NCBI GenBank assembly: GCA_947169985.1
Contig: CAMVRW010000122.1
Span: 1-7,144 of the forward strand
Direction: 5' to 3'
DNA: 7,144 nt
Origin: an uncultured Butyrivibrio sp.
GTDB lineage: Bacteria > Bacillota > Clostridia > Lachnospirales > Lachnospiraceae
The notes below the pieces were generated by a model. It saw only the letters and a program-made list of their open reading frames with translations. It did no database searches and was not told the origin of the DNA. The position numbers and the translations under genes are program-made. Shown piece by piece: positions 1-5,714 of the stretch; within the stretch, counting starts at the first letter, position 1; each line of letters begins with the position of its first letter.

Positions 1-139
1 TATGGTAATAGCTCATCAGGATAAGACGCAGAATGGAAAGTATTATGATGAGACAGGCGCAGAGCTTGAGATCAACACAGGTAAGACCTACATCTCTCTT
101 ATCCCTGATGATACTTGGGACAAGGTAATCTTTGAGTAA
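1..139 (+). CDS. DUF3048 (YerB-like) protein, C-terminal fragment
   Basis: This is the 3' end of a gene that enters from the left edge; 45 codons from position 2 are visible before the TAA at 137-139. The visible protein contains K-T-x-N-G-K-Y-Y-D-E-T-G-A-E-L-E followed by I-N-T-G-K-T-Y-I-S-L-I-P and ends in D-K-V-I-F-E. A 'K(Y/F)YD-x-x-G-x-E-(hydrophobic)-x-x-N-x-GKT(W/Y)I' ending is typical of the C-terminal domain of DUF3048 proteins such as the B. subtilis lipoprotein YerB, which are exported proteins of unknown biochemical role. The assignment rests on recalled family appearance over a short stretch; the N-terminal signal peptide and first domain lie outside the window. The next gene starts 21 bp downstream on the same strand, so the two are probably cotranscribed. 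Confidence 0.6.
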   Translation, partial: MVIAHQDKTQNGKYYDETGAELEINTGKTYISLIPDDTWDKVIFE

Positions 140-160
140 TAACATTTTATTGAGGTTTAT

Positions 161-970
161 ATGCAGGAATCAGGCGACTTCAGAAGAATAAACGGAAACG
201 CTCTTAAGATAATCGCCTGCATATCAATGCTTATAGACCACGCAGCTGCCGGGATAATTGTTCCCATTGCAAGAGACGGACTTCTTCCTGACGGCATCGA
301 TTTCGGAACAGTAGAGTTTGTATATAAGATCCTCAGAGGCGTTGGCAGAACAGCTTTCCCTATCTTCTGCTTTCTCCTGGTGGAGGGATTCGTTCATACA
401 AAAAGCAGGCTAAGATACGCTCTTAGCCTGTTAATTTTTGGTCTTATATCTGAGCCTTTTTTCGATGTAACCTTCTACTGCCGAAACGATATCTACAATA
501 TCAATATCCTTCAGGTCCTGCGTGAAAACCGCAATATCCTGGCAGACCACAGCAATGTGTATTTCACCCTTTTTATAGGTCTTCTGGTCATGTGGGCAAT
601 CCAAAGCTCTTTTACACTGGTAGAAAAGCTTCAGTCCAATAACATTTTTGCATATCTTCTATCGGGTATGGCAACATTTCTTGGAGCCTTTATAGCGCAG
701 AAGATCGAAAGTGACTACCACTGGTTCGGCGTAGTCCTGATCGCAATCTTCTATATCTTCAGACTCTTTGAACCCATAAATCTTGTTGCAGGATATCTTT
801 TCCTTGCCAGCTTCAGCACAGAATATCTGGCATTTCCCGCATTTATCCTCATTTATTTCTACAACAAAAAACGAGGCAGAAGGCTGGGAAAGCTGAAATA
901 TGCTTTCTACGCATTCTACCCCGTACATATCTTACTGATATATGTAGCCCGGTGTCTCATATACGGTTAA
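161..970 (+). CDS. TraX-family integral membrane protein
   Basis: A 269-residue polytopic membrane protein of the TraX family. The family is named for the F-plasmid protein needed for N-terminal acetylation of F pilin. Chromosomal Firmicute members are common, and their substrate is not established; they resemble membrane acyltransferases. Family landmarks seen here are N-G-N-A-L-K-I-I-A-C-I-S-M-L-I-D-H at residues 11-27 (Asp26-His27), G-R-T-A-F-P-I-F-C-F at 62-71 followed by E75-G76-F77, S-E-P-F-F-D at 97-102, N-V-Y-F-T-L at 132-137 and F-Y-P-V-H at 252-256. About eight hydrophobic segments are spread over the length, which is a normal size for the family. The ATG at 161 is preceded by TGAGG (151-155) at 5-bp spacing. 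A terminator-like hairpin lies within codons 82-93, and the last 4 bp overlap the end of the opposing gene. Acetyl transfer to a surface or secreted substrate is inference only. Confidence 0.85.
   Translation: MQESGDFRRINGNALKIIACISMLIDHAAAGIIVPIARDGLLPDGIDFGTVEFVYKILRGVGRTAFPIFCFLLVEGFVHTKSRLRYALSLLIFGLISEPFFDVTFYCRNDIYNINILQVLRENRNILADHSNVYFTLFIGLLVMWAIQSSFTLVEKLQSNNIFAYLLSGMATFLGAFIAQKIESDYHWFGVVLIAIFYIFRLFEPINLVAGYLFLASFSTEYLAFPAFILIYFYNKKRGRRLGKLKYAFYAFYPVHILLIYVARCLIYG
406..430 (+). other. Perfect terminator-like hairpin inside the traX reading frame
   Basis: CAGGCTAAGA (406-415) and TCTTAGCCTG (421-430) are exact reverse complements and form a 10-bp stem around the 5-nt loop TACGC. 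A G-U and an A-U pair (405/431 and 404/432) could extend it. It is followed on the + strand by TTAATTTTT (431-439) and preceded by a run of A (400-404), so on the - strand the stem is followed by C then five T. This is the geometry of a bidirectional intrinsic terminator, but it sits inside codons whose protein sequence fits the TraX family, so it may be chance or a real attenuation or antisense termination site. Confidence 0.5.
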
Positions 971-976
971 TAACCG
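964..976. repeat. Short palindrome covering the overlapping convergent stop codons
   Basis: CGGTTA (964-969) and TAACCG (971-976) are reverse complements around a single A. The palindrome holds the TAA of the + strand traX-like gene (968-970) and the TAA of the - strand gene (complement of 967-969). No T-rich tract follows on either side, so it is not a convincing terminator. Confidence 0.5.
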
Positions 977-1539
977 GCTGATTCAAAGATGTTCGCCATT
1001 GCTGCCTGAGCACCCATAACGTCCGTAGTGGACAATGTGTAATCCTGCAGTATATTGGTATTAAACGAAACCTTGTTATCCTCTGTGGCGATCACAGAAG
1101 TATATTCTGTGTAACCTCTGTCTCTGTCTCCCATGAGGACATGTACTTCCTCACCCTTGTTAACTTTCATCTGAACCTGTACAGTGGCTGTAGATGAAAG
1201 AATAACTTTCTTGGAGAATGATATTTCATAACTACCGGGATAAAAAGCATCCGGTACTTTTGTCACTGTTCCACTAACTGCTAAAACTCCCTCATCAGTT
1301 GTAACTGTAAGCTTCTGAGATAATCTTCTGCCCGAAAGCACTTCCCCCGTGCCAACAGCGTCCTCCGCCGTATCCCCCAAAAGAGCTATCAGTGCATCAG
1401 AGACACCCATGGTAACATTATCAACGGGCTCTGTATCCACATCCCCACTCTTGGTATATATCAAACAGCCAGCAAAAACTATACAGCTTATCAAGAACGT
1501 GACAAGGAGTGATATGCCAATCTTCCTTGCCTTAGTCAT
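967..1539 (-). CDS. Uncharacterised membrane-anchored or lipoprotein-like extracytoplasmic protein
   Basis: A 190-residue protein that I do not recognise. The N-terminus has positive charges (K3, R5, K6) then a hydrophobic helix at about residues 7-28, so the protein is exported. F-A-G-C at 22-25 resembles a lipobox with Cys25, but Phe at -3 is unusual and hydrophobic residues continue after it, so a simple signal anchor is equally possible. The rest is acidic and then rich in alternating beta-type residues: L-T-V-T-T-D-E-G-V-L-A-V-S-G-T-V-T-K-V at 77-95 and T-V-Q-V-Q-M-K-V-N-K-G-E-E-V-H-V at 119-134. This suggests a small beta-sandwich domain outside the cell; no catalytic motif is visible. 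The ATG has AGGA 6 bp upstream and a plausible promoter of its own. It follows trkH by 126 bp on the same strand, and its stop overlaps that of the opposing traX-like gene. Any link to potassium uptake is unproven. Confidence 0.75.
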   Translation of the reverse strand: MTKARKIGISLLVTFLISCIVFAGCLIYTKSGDVDTEPVDNVTMGVSDALIALLGDTAEDAVGTGEVLSGRRLSQKLTVTTDEGVLAVSGTVTKVPDAFYPGSYEISFSKKVILSSTATVQVQMKVNKGEEVHVLMGDRDRGYTEYTSVIATEDNKVSFNTNILQDYTLSTTDVMGAQAAMANIFESAGY

Positions 1540-1584
1540 AAATCGTCCTACCTTTTTTCTCTTCCAGTTTTCGAAACTTAGATA

Positions 1585-1614
1585 AGTCTATCACAGTTTG
1601 GACACAATTTTCAA
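1585..1614 (-). promoter_or_regulatory. Predicted sigma-A-type promoter of the 190-residue exported protein
   Basis: Reading the - strand, TTGAAA (complement of 1609-1614) is followed after 18 bp by TAGACT (complement of 1585-1590). TGA lies directly before it, giving an extended -10. The start codon is about 45 bp below the -10. The match is good at -35 (5/6) and moderate at -10 (4/6). It suggests the gene can be transcribed independently of trkAH. Confidence 0.45.
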
Positions 1615-1647
1615 GACTAAATTTCAATAATTTTTTATAATTATTTT

Positions 1648-1665
1648 AAAAAGTTTATACTTTTT
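1648..1665 (-). terminator. Weak AT-rich hairpin just after the trkH stop
   Basis: On the - strand, immediately after the trkH TAA, AAAAAGT and ACTTTTT form a 7-bp stem around ATAA. A second AT-only stem (1626-1632 with 1639-1645) follows. The stems contain almost no G-C pairs, so this is at best a leaky terminator; read-through into the downstream gene is likely possible. Confidence 0.25.
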
Positions 1666-1675
1666 TTATAATTTA
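1654..1675 (+). repeat. Copy 1 of an exact 22-bp AT-rich repeat (pair with 6839-6860)
   Basis: The sequence TTTATAC, seven T, then ATAATTTA occurs here on the + strand and again exactly on the - strand at 6860-6839. This copy spans the last codons and stop of trkH and the start of the downstream intergenic region. The low complexity makes chance a serious possibility, but 22 identical positions with two non-T flanks is more than a simple T tract. Confidence 0.6.
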
Positions 1676-3117
1676 CGCTTCCAGGTTTTCGGTTTTAAGA
1701 CTATAAATATAGGCAAAAGTTCCAAACGTCCTGCCAGCATATCAAACATCAAAACAATCTTTGAAAGGTAGGAAAACTCAGAATAATTGCCCATTGGACC
1801 CACCTTGCCAAGTCCGGGACCAATGTTATTTAAGGTGGCAATTACTGAGGTCACAGTGGTCTGGAAGTCAAAATTGTCAAAGGACACTAAAAGGGTTGAT
1901 ACCAAAAACGTAATAACGTAAAGTCCCAGGTAAGCAGAAACGGATTTAACAGTTGTTCCTTCAACGGTATGTCCATCCATGTACACTCGTTTTACCGCCT
2001 TTGGATGTACCAGGAAGTTAAGCTCGTTCCTTGCATTTCTGATGACGATAAGAGCCCTTGAAAACTTAAATCCACCACCTGTAGATCCTGCACAGGCTCC
2101 GATACATGCAAGCGCCATCAAAAGGATCCTTGAAAAAGTAGGCCACTGGTCAAAGTCCAAGGTTCCAAATCCTGTAGTAGTCATAATGGAAGTTACTGCA
2201 AAAAGTGCATGATGGAAGCACATTCCTGCAGAATCAAGAACTCCTGCCCTATAGATATTGAAGGCAATAAGAGCTGCTGCTGCGAACATGGTTCCAAAGT
2301 AGTACTTCACCTCATCAATAGCAAAGGCCTCCTTGGGCTTTAAATGGATCAGGAAGTAATAAACAGTAAAGTTAACACCGCAAAGGGCCATGAACACGAT
2401 GATTATGGCCTGTGACAGTGTTGAATAACCGCCGATTCCGCTGTTGGTTACAGCAAATCCTCCTGTTCCAACTGTGGAGAAGGTAATGGTCATGGCCTCA
2501 TAAAAGGAAAGACCTGACGCCCAAAGACAAAGGGTCTCCAATACAGTGATACCAAAATATATAAGGTAAAGGATCTTCGCAGTGTCTTTTACCTTGGGAA
2601 CGATCTTACCTACAACGGGCCCAGGGCTTTCTGCCCTCATAAGGTGCATGCTGTAGCCATCTGCCATGGGAACAACTGCGATAAGGAACACCAAAACTCC
2701 CATTCCGCCTACCCAGTGGGTAAAGGTTCTCCAGAACTGAACACTCTTTTCCATACCATCAACAGAGGTAAGAATGCTTCCTCCTGTTGTTGTAAAGCCT
2801 GAGACTGTCTCAAACATGGCATCAATAAAGTTAGGAATGGTGCCTGTTATAACAAAGGGAATAGCTCCCATGATACTAACACCTATCCAGGCAACTGCAG
2901 TGATGGCAAATCCCTCTTTTGCATAAATAACTCTGCTCTTGGGTTTAAAGTGCGCACCAACTGTTCCTGCCACGCTGCATATAATAACCAGCGCCAAAAA
3001 TGAAAGGGCGCTGTCATATTCTTTGTAAATAAGTGCCACTATGAGCGGCAGCACTAAAAGCCATCCAACGACTCTGAGGAGCCTGAACAGCACATATCGG
3101 ACCATAGCGTAATTCAT
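1666..3117 (-). CDS. trkH: TrkH-family potassium uptake protein, membrane subunit
   Basis: A 483-residue K+-translocating subunit of the Trk/Ktr/HKT superfamily, located in the cytoplasmic membrane and normally working with a cytoplasmic RCK protein encoded just upstream. The four pore-loop repeats are visible in order: S-G-F-T-T-T-G-G at residues 106-113, S-T-V-G-T-G-G-F at 214-221, M-T-T-T-G-F-G at 312-318 and N-N-I-G-P-G-L-G at 430-437. The conserved A-G-S-T-G-G-G-F-K lies at 343-351. The length and the intact four-repeat M1-P-M2 architecture indicate a functional protein. The chosen ATG has TTGAGG (3128-3133) with a rather long 10-bp spacing; Met5 is an alternative start but would leave the ribosome site farther off. 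The gene lies 34 bp after trkA with no terminator between them, so they form an operon. A TrkH type with separate TrkA is certain; cotransport ion (H+ or Na+) cannot be told from sequence alone. Confidence 0.96.
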   Translation of the reverse strand: MNYAMVRYVLFRLLRVVGWLLVLPLIVALIYKEYDSALSFLALVIICSVAGTVGAHFKPKSRVIYAKEGFAITAVAWIGVSIMGAIPFVITGTIPNFIDAMFETVSGFTTTGGSILTSVDGMEKSVQFWRTFTHWVGGMGVLVFLIAVVPMADGYSMHLMRAESPGPVVGKIVPKVKDTAKILYLIYFGITVLETLCLWASGLSFYEAMTITFSTVGTGGFAVTNSGIGGYSTLSQAIIIVFMALCGVNFTVYYFLIHLKPKEAFAIDEVKYYFGTMFAAAALIAFNIYRAGVLDSAGMCFHHALFAVTSIMTTTGFGTLDFDQWPTFSRILLMALACIGACAGSTGGGFKFSRALIVIRNARNELNFLVHPKAVKRVYMDGHTVEGTTVKSVSAYLGLYVITFLVSTLLVSFDNFDFQTTVTSVIATLNNIGPGLGKVGPMGNYSEFSYLSKIVLMFDMLAGRLELLPIFIVLKPKTWKRKL

Positions 3118-3151
3118 CTATTACGTACCTCAACAGATTATTTTTTTCTGA

Positions 3152-4513
3152 TCACTTCTCCAGAATGTCGCCTATATCTTTCAGACCTGTCAGGGTTGTG
3201 ACTACGATAACCGAGTCTCTGTCCCTAATTACGCTGTCACCGGTTGGAGAAATGATCTCACCGTAGTGATTTATGCAGGCGATCAGGATTCCTTTCTTGA
3301 GTTTAAGCTTTGAAAGAGGAATTCCAATAACAGGACTTCCGTTCCTTACAATGAACTCCAGGGCCTCAACCCTGTCATCATTGAGCTTATAAAGCGTCTC
3401 AATATTGCTGTCCTTAGAAGCATCCATTCCGCGGACAAACTGAACAATCCTGTCTGCTGTGATGTTCTTGGGATAGATGATGCTTCCGATATTAAGGGAG
3501 CCGATAATGTCACCATAATTAACCCTGTGGACCTTTGTTATGAGCTTGGCCTTAGGGTTAATGCTCTTTACATACATAGAGAGCATGATATTCTCTTCAT
3601 CAAGATTAGTGAGAGATACAAAGGATTCGGTCCTTGTAACACCTTCCTCCAGGAGCATATCCTTATCGGTTCCATCTCCGTTTATGATAAGGGCCTGGGG
3701 CAAAAGATCTGTAAGCTCCTTGCAACGTACAGGATTCTTATCAAAGATTGTAACCTTTATGCCAAGAGAAATAAGCTGTTTAGCCAGGTAGTAGCCTGTC
3801 TCGCCTCCTCCAATGATAATTGTGGAGTGGCACTTGGCGGAAGGAAGTCCCAGCTTCTTAAAAAAGCTAAGGGTACTCTTACTTGAACCAAAGATTGTGA
3901 TCTCATCCCCCGGTCTTAAGATAAAGCTTCCGTCAGGGATATATACTTCATTTCCTCTGGTAACAACAGCCACAATGACCTGCTTTTTAAGGTCTGAAGG
4001 AATGTCCTTAAGGGCAAGGTTTGAAAGCCTTGAATTCTCATCAATAATGAGCTTAACTAGCTCTGCTCTGCCCCTTGCAAAGGTCTCGATCTTGGTGGCT
4101 GATGGGAGCTTCAAAAGACGCTCAGCCTCAGTAGCAGCTGCTTCCTCAGGGTTTATTACCATGGAAAGCCCCAGCTCCTCCTTGATGAAATTGATCTCTT
4201 TTTTGTAAATGGGATTTCTTACTCTGGCGATAGTATGACAGTTACCTGCCTTCTTAGCTATAAGACAGCAAAGAAGATTGAGCTCATCAGAATTGGTAAC
4301 CGCGATCATCAGATCTGCAGACTCAATACCTGCATCCTTCATAATAGAGTAACTGGCGCCATTTCCTACAATGCCCATGACGTCCAGATTGTTTACAACA
4401 GACTGAACTACACTGCTTTTCTCCTCGATAACAGTGATGTTATGTCCTTCCTTGCTAAGCTGCTCTGTGAGTGTTGATCCCACATTGCCACAGCCCACAA
4501 CAATAATCTGCAT
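3152..4513 (-). CDS. trkA: TrkA, NAD(H)-binding gating subunit of Trk potassium uptake
   Basis: A 453-residue cytoplasmic protein with two tandem RCK units, the TrkA layout (KtrA-type proteins have one). Unit 1: Rossmann nucleotide-binding fold with G-C-G-N-V-G at residues 7-12 and acidic E30 at the end of beta-2, then a TrkA_C domain at roughly 135-220. Unit 2: G-G-G-E-T-G at 235-240 with D258 in the equivalent acidic position, then a second TrkA_C domain at roughly 370-453. Both glycine motifs and both acidic residues are intact, consistent with NAD(H) binding at both sites. TrkA assembles as a ring beneath TrkH and controls K+ flow in response to nucleotides. TrkA_C domains in some Gram-positive relatives bind c-di-AMP; whether these do is not visible. 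The start is firmly placed by GGAGG (4519-4523) 5 bp upstream. First gene of the trkA-trkH operon. Confidence 0.96.
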   Translation of the reverse strand: MQIIVVGCGNVGSTLTEQLSKEGHNITVIEEKSSVVQSVVNNLDVMGIVGNGASYSIMKDAGIESADLMIAVTNSDELNLLCCLIAKKAGNCHTIARVRNPIYKKEINFIKEELGLSMVINPEEAAATEAERLLKLPSATKIETFARGRAELVKLIIDENSRLSNLALKDIPSDLKKQVIVAVVTRGNEVYIPDGSFILRPGDEITIFGSSKSTLSFFKKLGLPSAKCHSTIIIGGGETGYYLAKQLISLGIKVTIFDKNPVRCKELTDLLPQALIINGDGTDKDMLLEEGVTRTESFVSLTNLDEENIMLSMYVKSINPKAKLITKVHRVNYGDIIGSLNIGSIIYPKNITADRIVQFVRGMDASKDSNIETLYKLNDDRVEALEFIVRNGSPVIGIPLSKLKLKKGILIACINHYGEIISPTGDSVIRDRDSVIVVTTLTGLKDIGDILEK

Positions 4514-4550
4514 AAGATCCTCCGAATTTATACATAATAATACACATTAC

Positions 4551-4579
4551 ATTATAGCACCAAGACAGCCGTCAGACAA
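4551..4579 (-). promoter_or_regulatory. Predicted promoter of the trkA-trkH operon
   Basis: On the - strand, TTGTCT (complement of 4574-4579) is followed after exactly 17 bp by a consensus TATAAT (complement of 4551-4556) preceded by TGC, an extended -10. The expected transcription start near 4544 leaves a leader of only about 30 nt before the ATG, too short for a riboswitch. The -35 lies inside one arm of a perfect 13-bp inverted repeat. Confidence 0.65.
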
Positions 4580-4598
4580 AATATATGTCTGACGGCTG
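4566..4598. terminator. Perfect 13-bp inverted repeat: terminator of the glycosyltransferase gene and/or operator of trkA
   Basis: CAGCCGTCAGACA (4566-4578) and TGTCTGACGGCTG (4586-4598) pair perfectly around a 7-nt A/T loop. The hairpin begins 15 nt after the stop of the upstream glycosyltransferase gene, as expected of an intrinsic terminator. In that direction, though, it is followed by TCTTGGTGC rather than a T run; the T-rich tract (GTTAAGTTTTCTT) is on the opposite side. It also covers the -35 of the predicted trkA promoter, so it may act as a DNA-level operator. Confidence 0.55.
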
Positions 4599-4613
4599 GT
4601 TAAGTTTTCTTAT

Positions 4614-5633
4614 TTATGCCTCATCAAGTTCAGCAGCTTCTCTCTCGTAGTCCAGTGCCTGCTCTTCATTACCCAGGGCTCTGTAGCATTTCGCCAGGGC
4701 CAGTCTTGGCATTGTTCCACTTCTCTTTATATCCAGGATGCTCTCACATTCATAGGCTGCATTGTAGTACCACACTATAGCCTCATCCACGTCTCCCTGG
4801 CCAAAATAGAACTCACCCAGTTCATAACACATTTCACTGGACATCTCTGTAATGGCGTCCTTAAGGGCATATTTCAATATAAAAAGAGGATCATTTTCCA
4901 AAACTCCTATGTGAGTAAGAATGCAACAAGCTTCCTTAATCTCATCCAGGCTTCGGTTATTATCAAGGGCAGATCGCAGGAAGAAATCCTTTGATTTTAT
5001 AAAATCCTCCGGAGTTCCTCCCATTAAAAGCTCCCTGGCATACAGATTATGGAGTCTTTTGGAGATCCTTCTTCCCTGATTTATAGCCCTTCTAAAGGAG
5101 TGGAGATCACGGCCTGCATGATTCTCCTTAGGTCTGTGAATAATCTCAATCTCGCTGTTACAGATTACAGGATCGATGCAGACCTGCTCATGTATAGGAT
5201 CTTCCCAGATAAAGGGCCTTACCCTCTTAAAGAGCTTGGGACGCAGTTCCCTGTCGTAGTTATATACTGTTCTGAAGGACAGCTGATTGCAGTAGTACAT
5301 CTGGACGATGTCGATATCAAACTCACAAAGATCATCCTTCAGAGTGCGAAATCTCTTTTGATTCTCCTCATCCAGCTCTTCGTCTGCATCAGCAGAATAG
5401 ATATAGTCGCAGGTGGCCTGGGCAAAAGCGAAGTTCCTGGCATCTGCAAAATCCCACTTCCACTCGTAATCAAGGACCTTTGCGCCGTAGCTTTTTGCAA
5501 TTTCCTTGGTCCTGTCTGTGGATCCCGTGTCCACGATTATCATCTCGTCCACCAGGTCCTTCAAGGAATCAAGGCACCTTCCAAGGCAATCTTCCTCATC
5601 CTTAACTATCATACATAAACTGATCGTAACCAT
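4614..5633 (-). CDS. Family 2 glycosyltransferase with C-terminal TPR-like repeats
   Basis: A 339-residue cytoplasmic GT-A fold glycosyltransferase with no membrane segment. The N-terminal catalytic domain (about 1-190) shows S-L-C-M-I-V-K-D-E-E at 5-14, the nucleotide-binding I-V-D-T-G-S-T-D-R-T at 33-42, the metal-binding D-x-D in S-A-D-A-D-E-E at 80-86 (D82, D84) and I-H-E-Q at 147-150. The region after about 195 is helical; segments at about 266-298 and 307-337 look like TPR units (Y-x-L-G-E-x-Y-x-x-x-G-D-x-D-E-A; A-x-C-Y-x-x-L-G-N-E-E-Q-A-L-D-Y). GT2-TPR proteins of this type glycosylate proteins or surface polymers (SunS, the S-glycosyltransferase of sublancin, has a related layout), but no acceptor gene is adjacent, so the substrate is unknown. 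The start is supported by GGAGG (5641-5645) at 7-bp spacing. It lies 81 bp after the cyclase gene with no terminator seen between them, so cotranscription is possible, although an own promoter is also suggested. Confidence 0.88.
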   Translation of the reverse strand: MVTISLCMIVKDEEDCLGRCLDSLKDLVDEMIIVDTGSTDRTKEIAKSYGAKVLDYEWKWDFADARNFAFAQATCDYIYSADADEELDEENQKRFRTLKDDLCEFDIDIVQMYYCNQLSFRTVYNYDRELRPKLFKRVRPFIWEDPIHEQVCIDPVICNSEIEIIHRPKENHAGRDLHSFRRAINQGRRISKRLHNLYARELLMGGTPEDFIKSKDFFLRSALDNNRSLDEIKEACCILTHIGVLENDPLFILKYALKDAITEMSSEMCYELGEFYFGQGDVDEAIVWYYNAAYECESILDIKRSGTMPRLALAKCYRALGNEEQALDYEREAAELDEA

Positions 5634-5673
5634 GATATTCCCTCCAAAGAGTTATCACTATTGCGTCAATTTA

Positions 5674-5682
5674 ATTTTACCA
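5674..5682 (-). promoter_or_regulatory. Possible extended -10 promoter of the glycosyltransferase gene
   Basis: On the - strand, TGG-TAAAAT (complement of 5674-5682) is an extended -10 match about 40 bp before the start codon. No good -35 is found at 16-18 bp (TAGCTA at 17 bp), so recognition would depend on the TG element. Weak evidence. Confidence 0.3.
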
Positions 5683-5714
5683 CTCTATTGGAAATTTAGC
5701 TAAGGATTGTTCTA

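Noticed and set aside
659..928. An 89-codon - strand frame opposite the traX-like gene, and a 78-codon + strand frame at 1349-1585
   Set aside because: Both are antisense to better supported genes and have no domain signal.
1626..1645. AT-only inverted repeat (AATAATT/AATTATT) after trkH as a terminator
   Set aside because: The stem has no G-C pair and would be unstable; such pairs are expected by chance in sequence this AT-rich.
2608..2636. Short GC-rich stem AGGGC/GCCCT inside trkH
   Set aside because: Only 5 bp, no T tract, and it lies in conserved coding sequence; such stems are common by chance.
3527..4477. Several + strand open frames (up to 131 codons) opposite trkA
   Set aside because: They are antisense to an intact, strongly conserved trkA, overlap one another and show no family features.
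4514..4550. A potassium or c-di-AMP riboswitch in front of trkA
   Set aside because: The predicted leader is only about 30 nt, far too short for a known riboswitch, and there is no structured RNA beyond the dyad, which lies upstream of the predicted start.
5049..5618. A 189-codon open frame on the + strand opposite the glycosyltransferase gene
   Set aside because: It lies fully antisense to a gene with clear GT2 motifs and good ribosome site, has no recognisable domain, and is the kind of shadow frame expected opposite a long gene.
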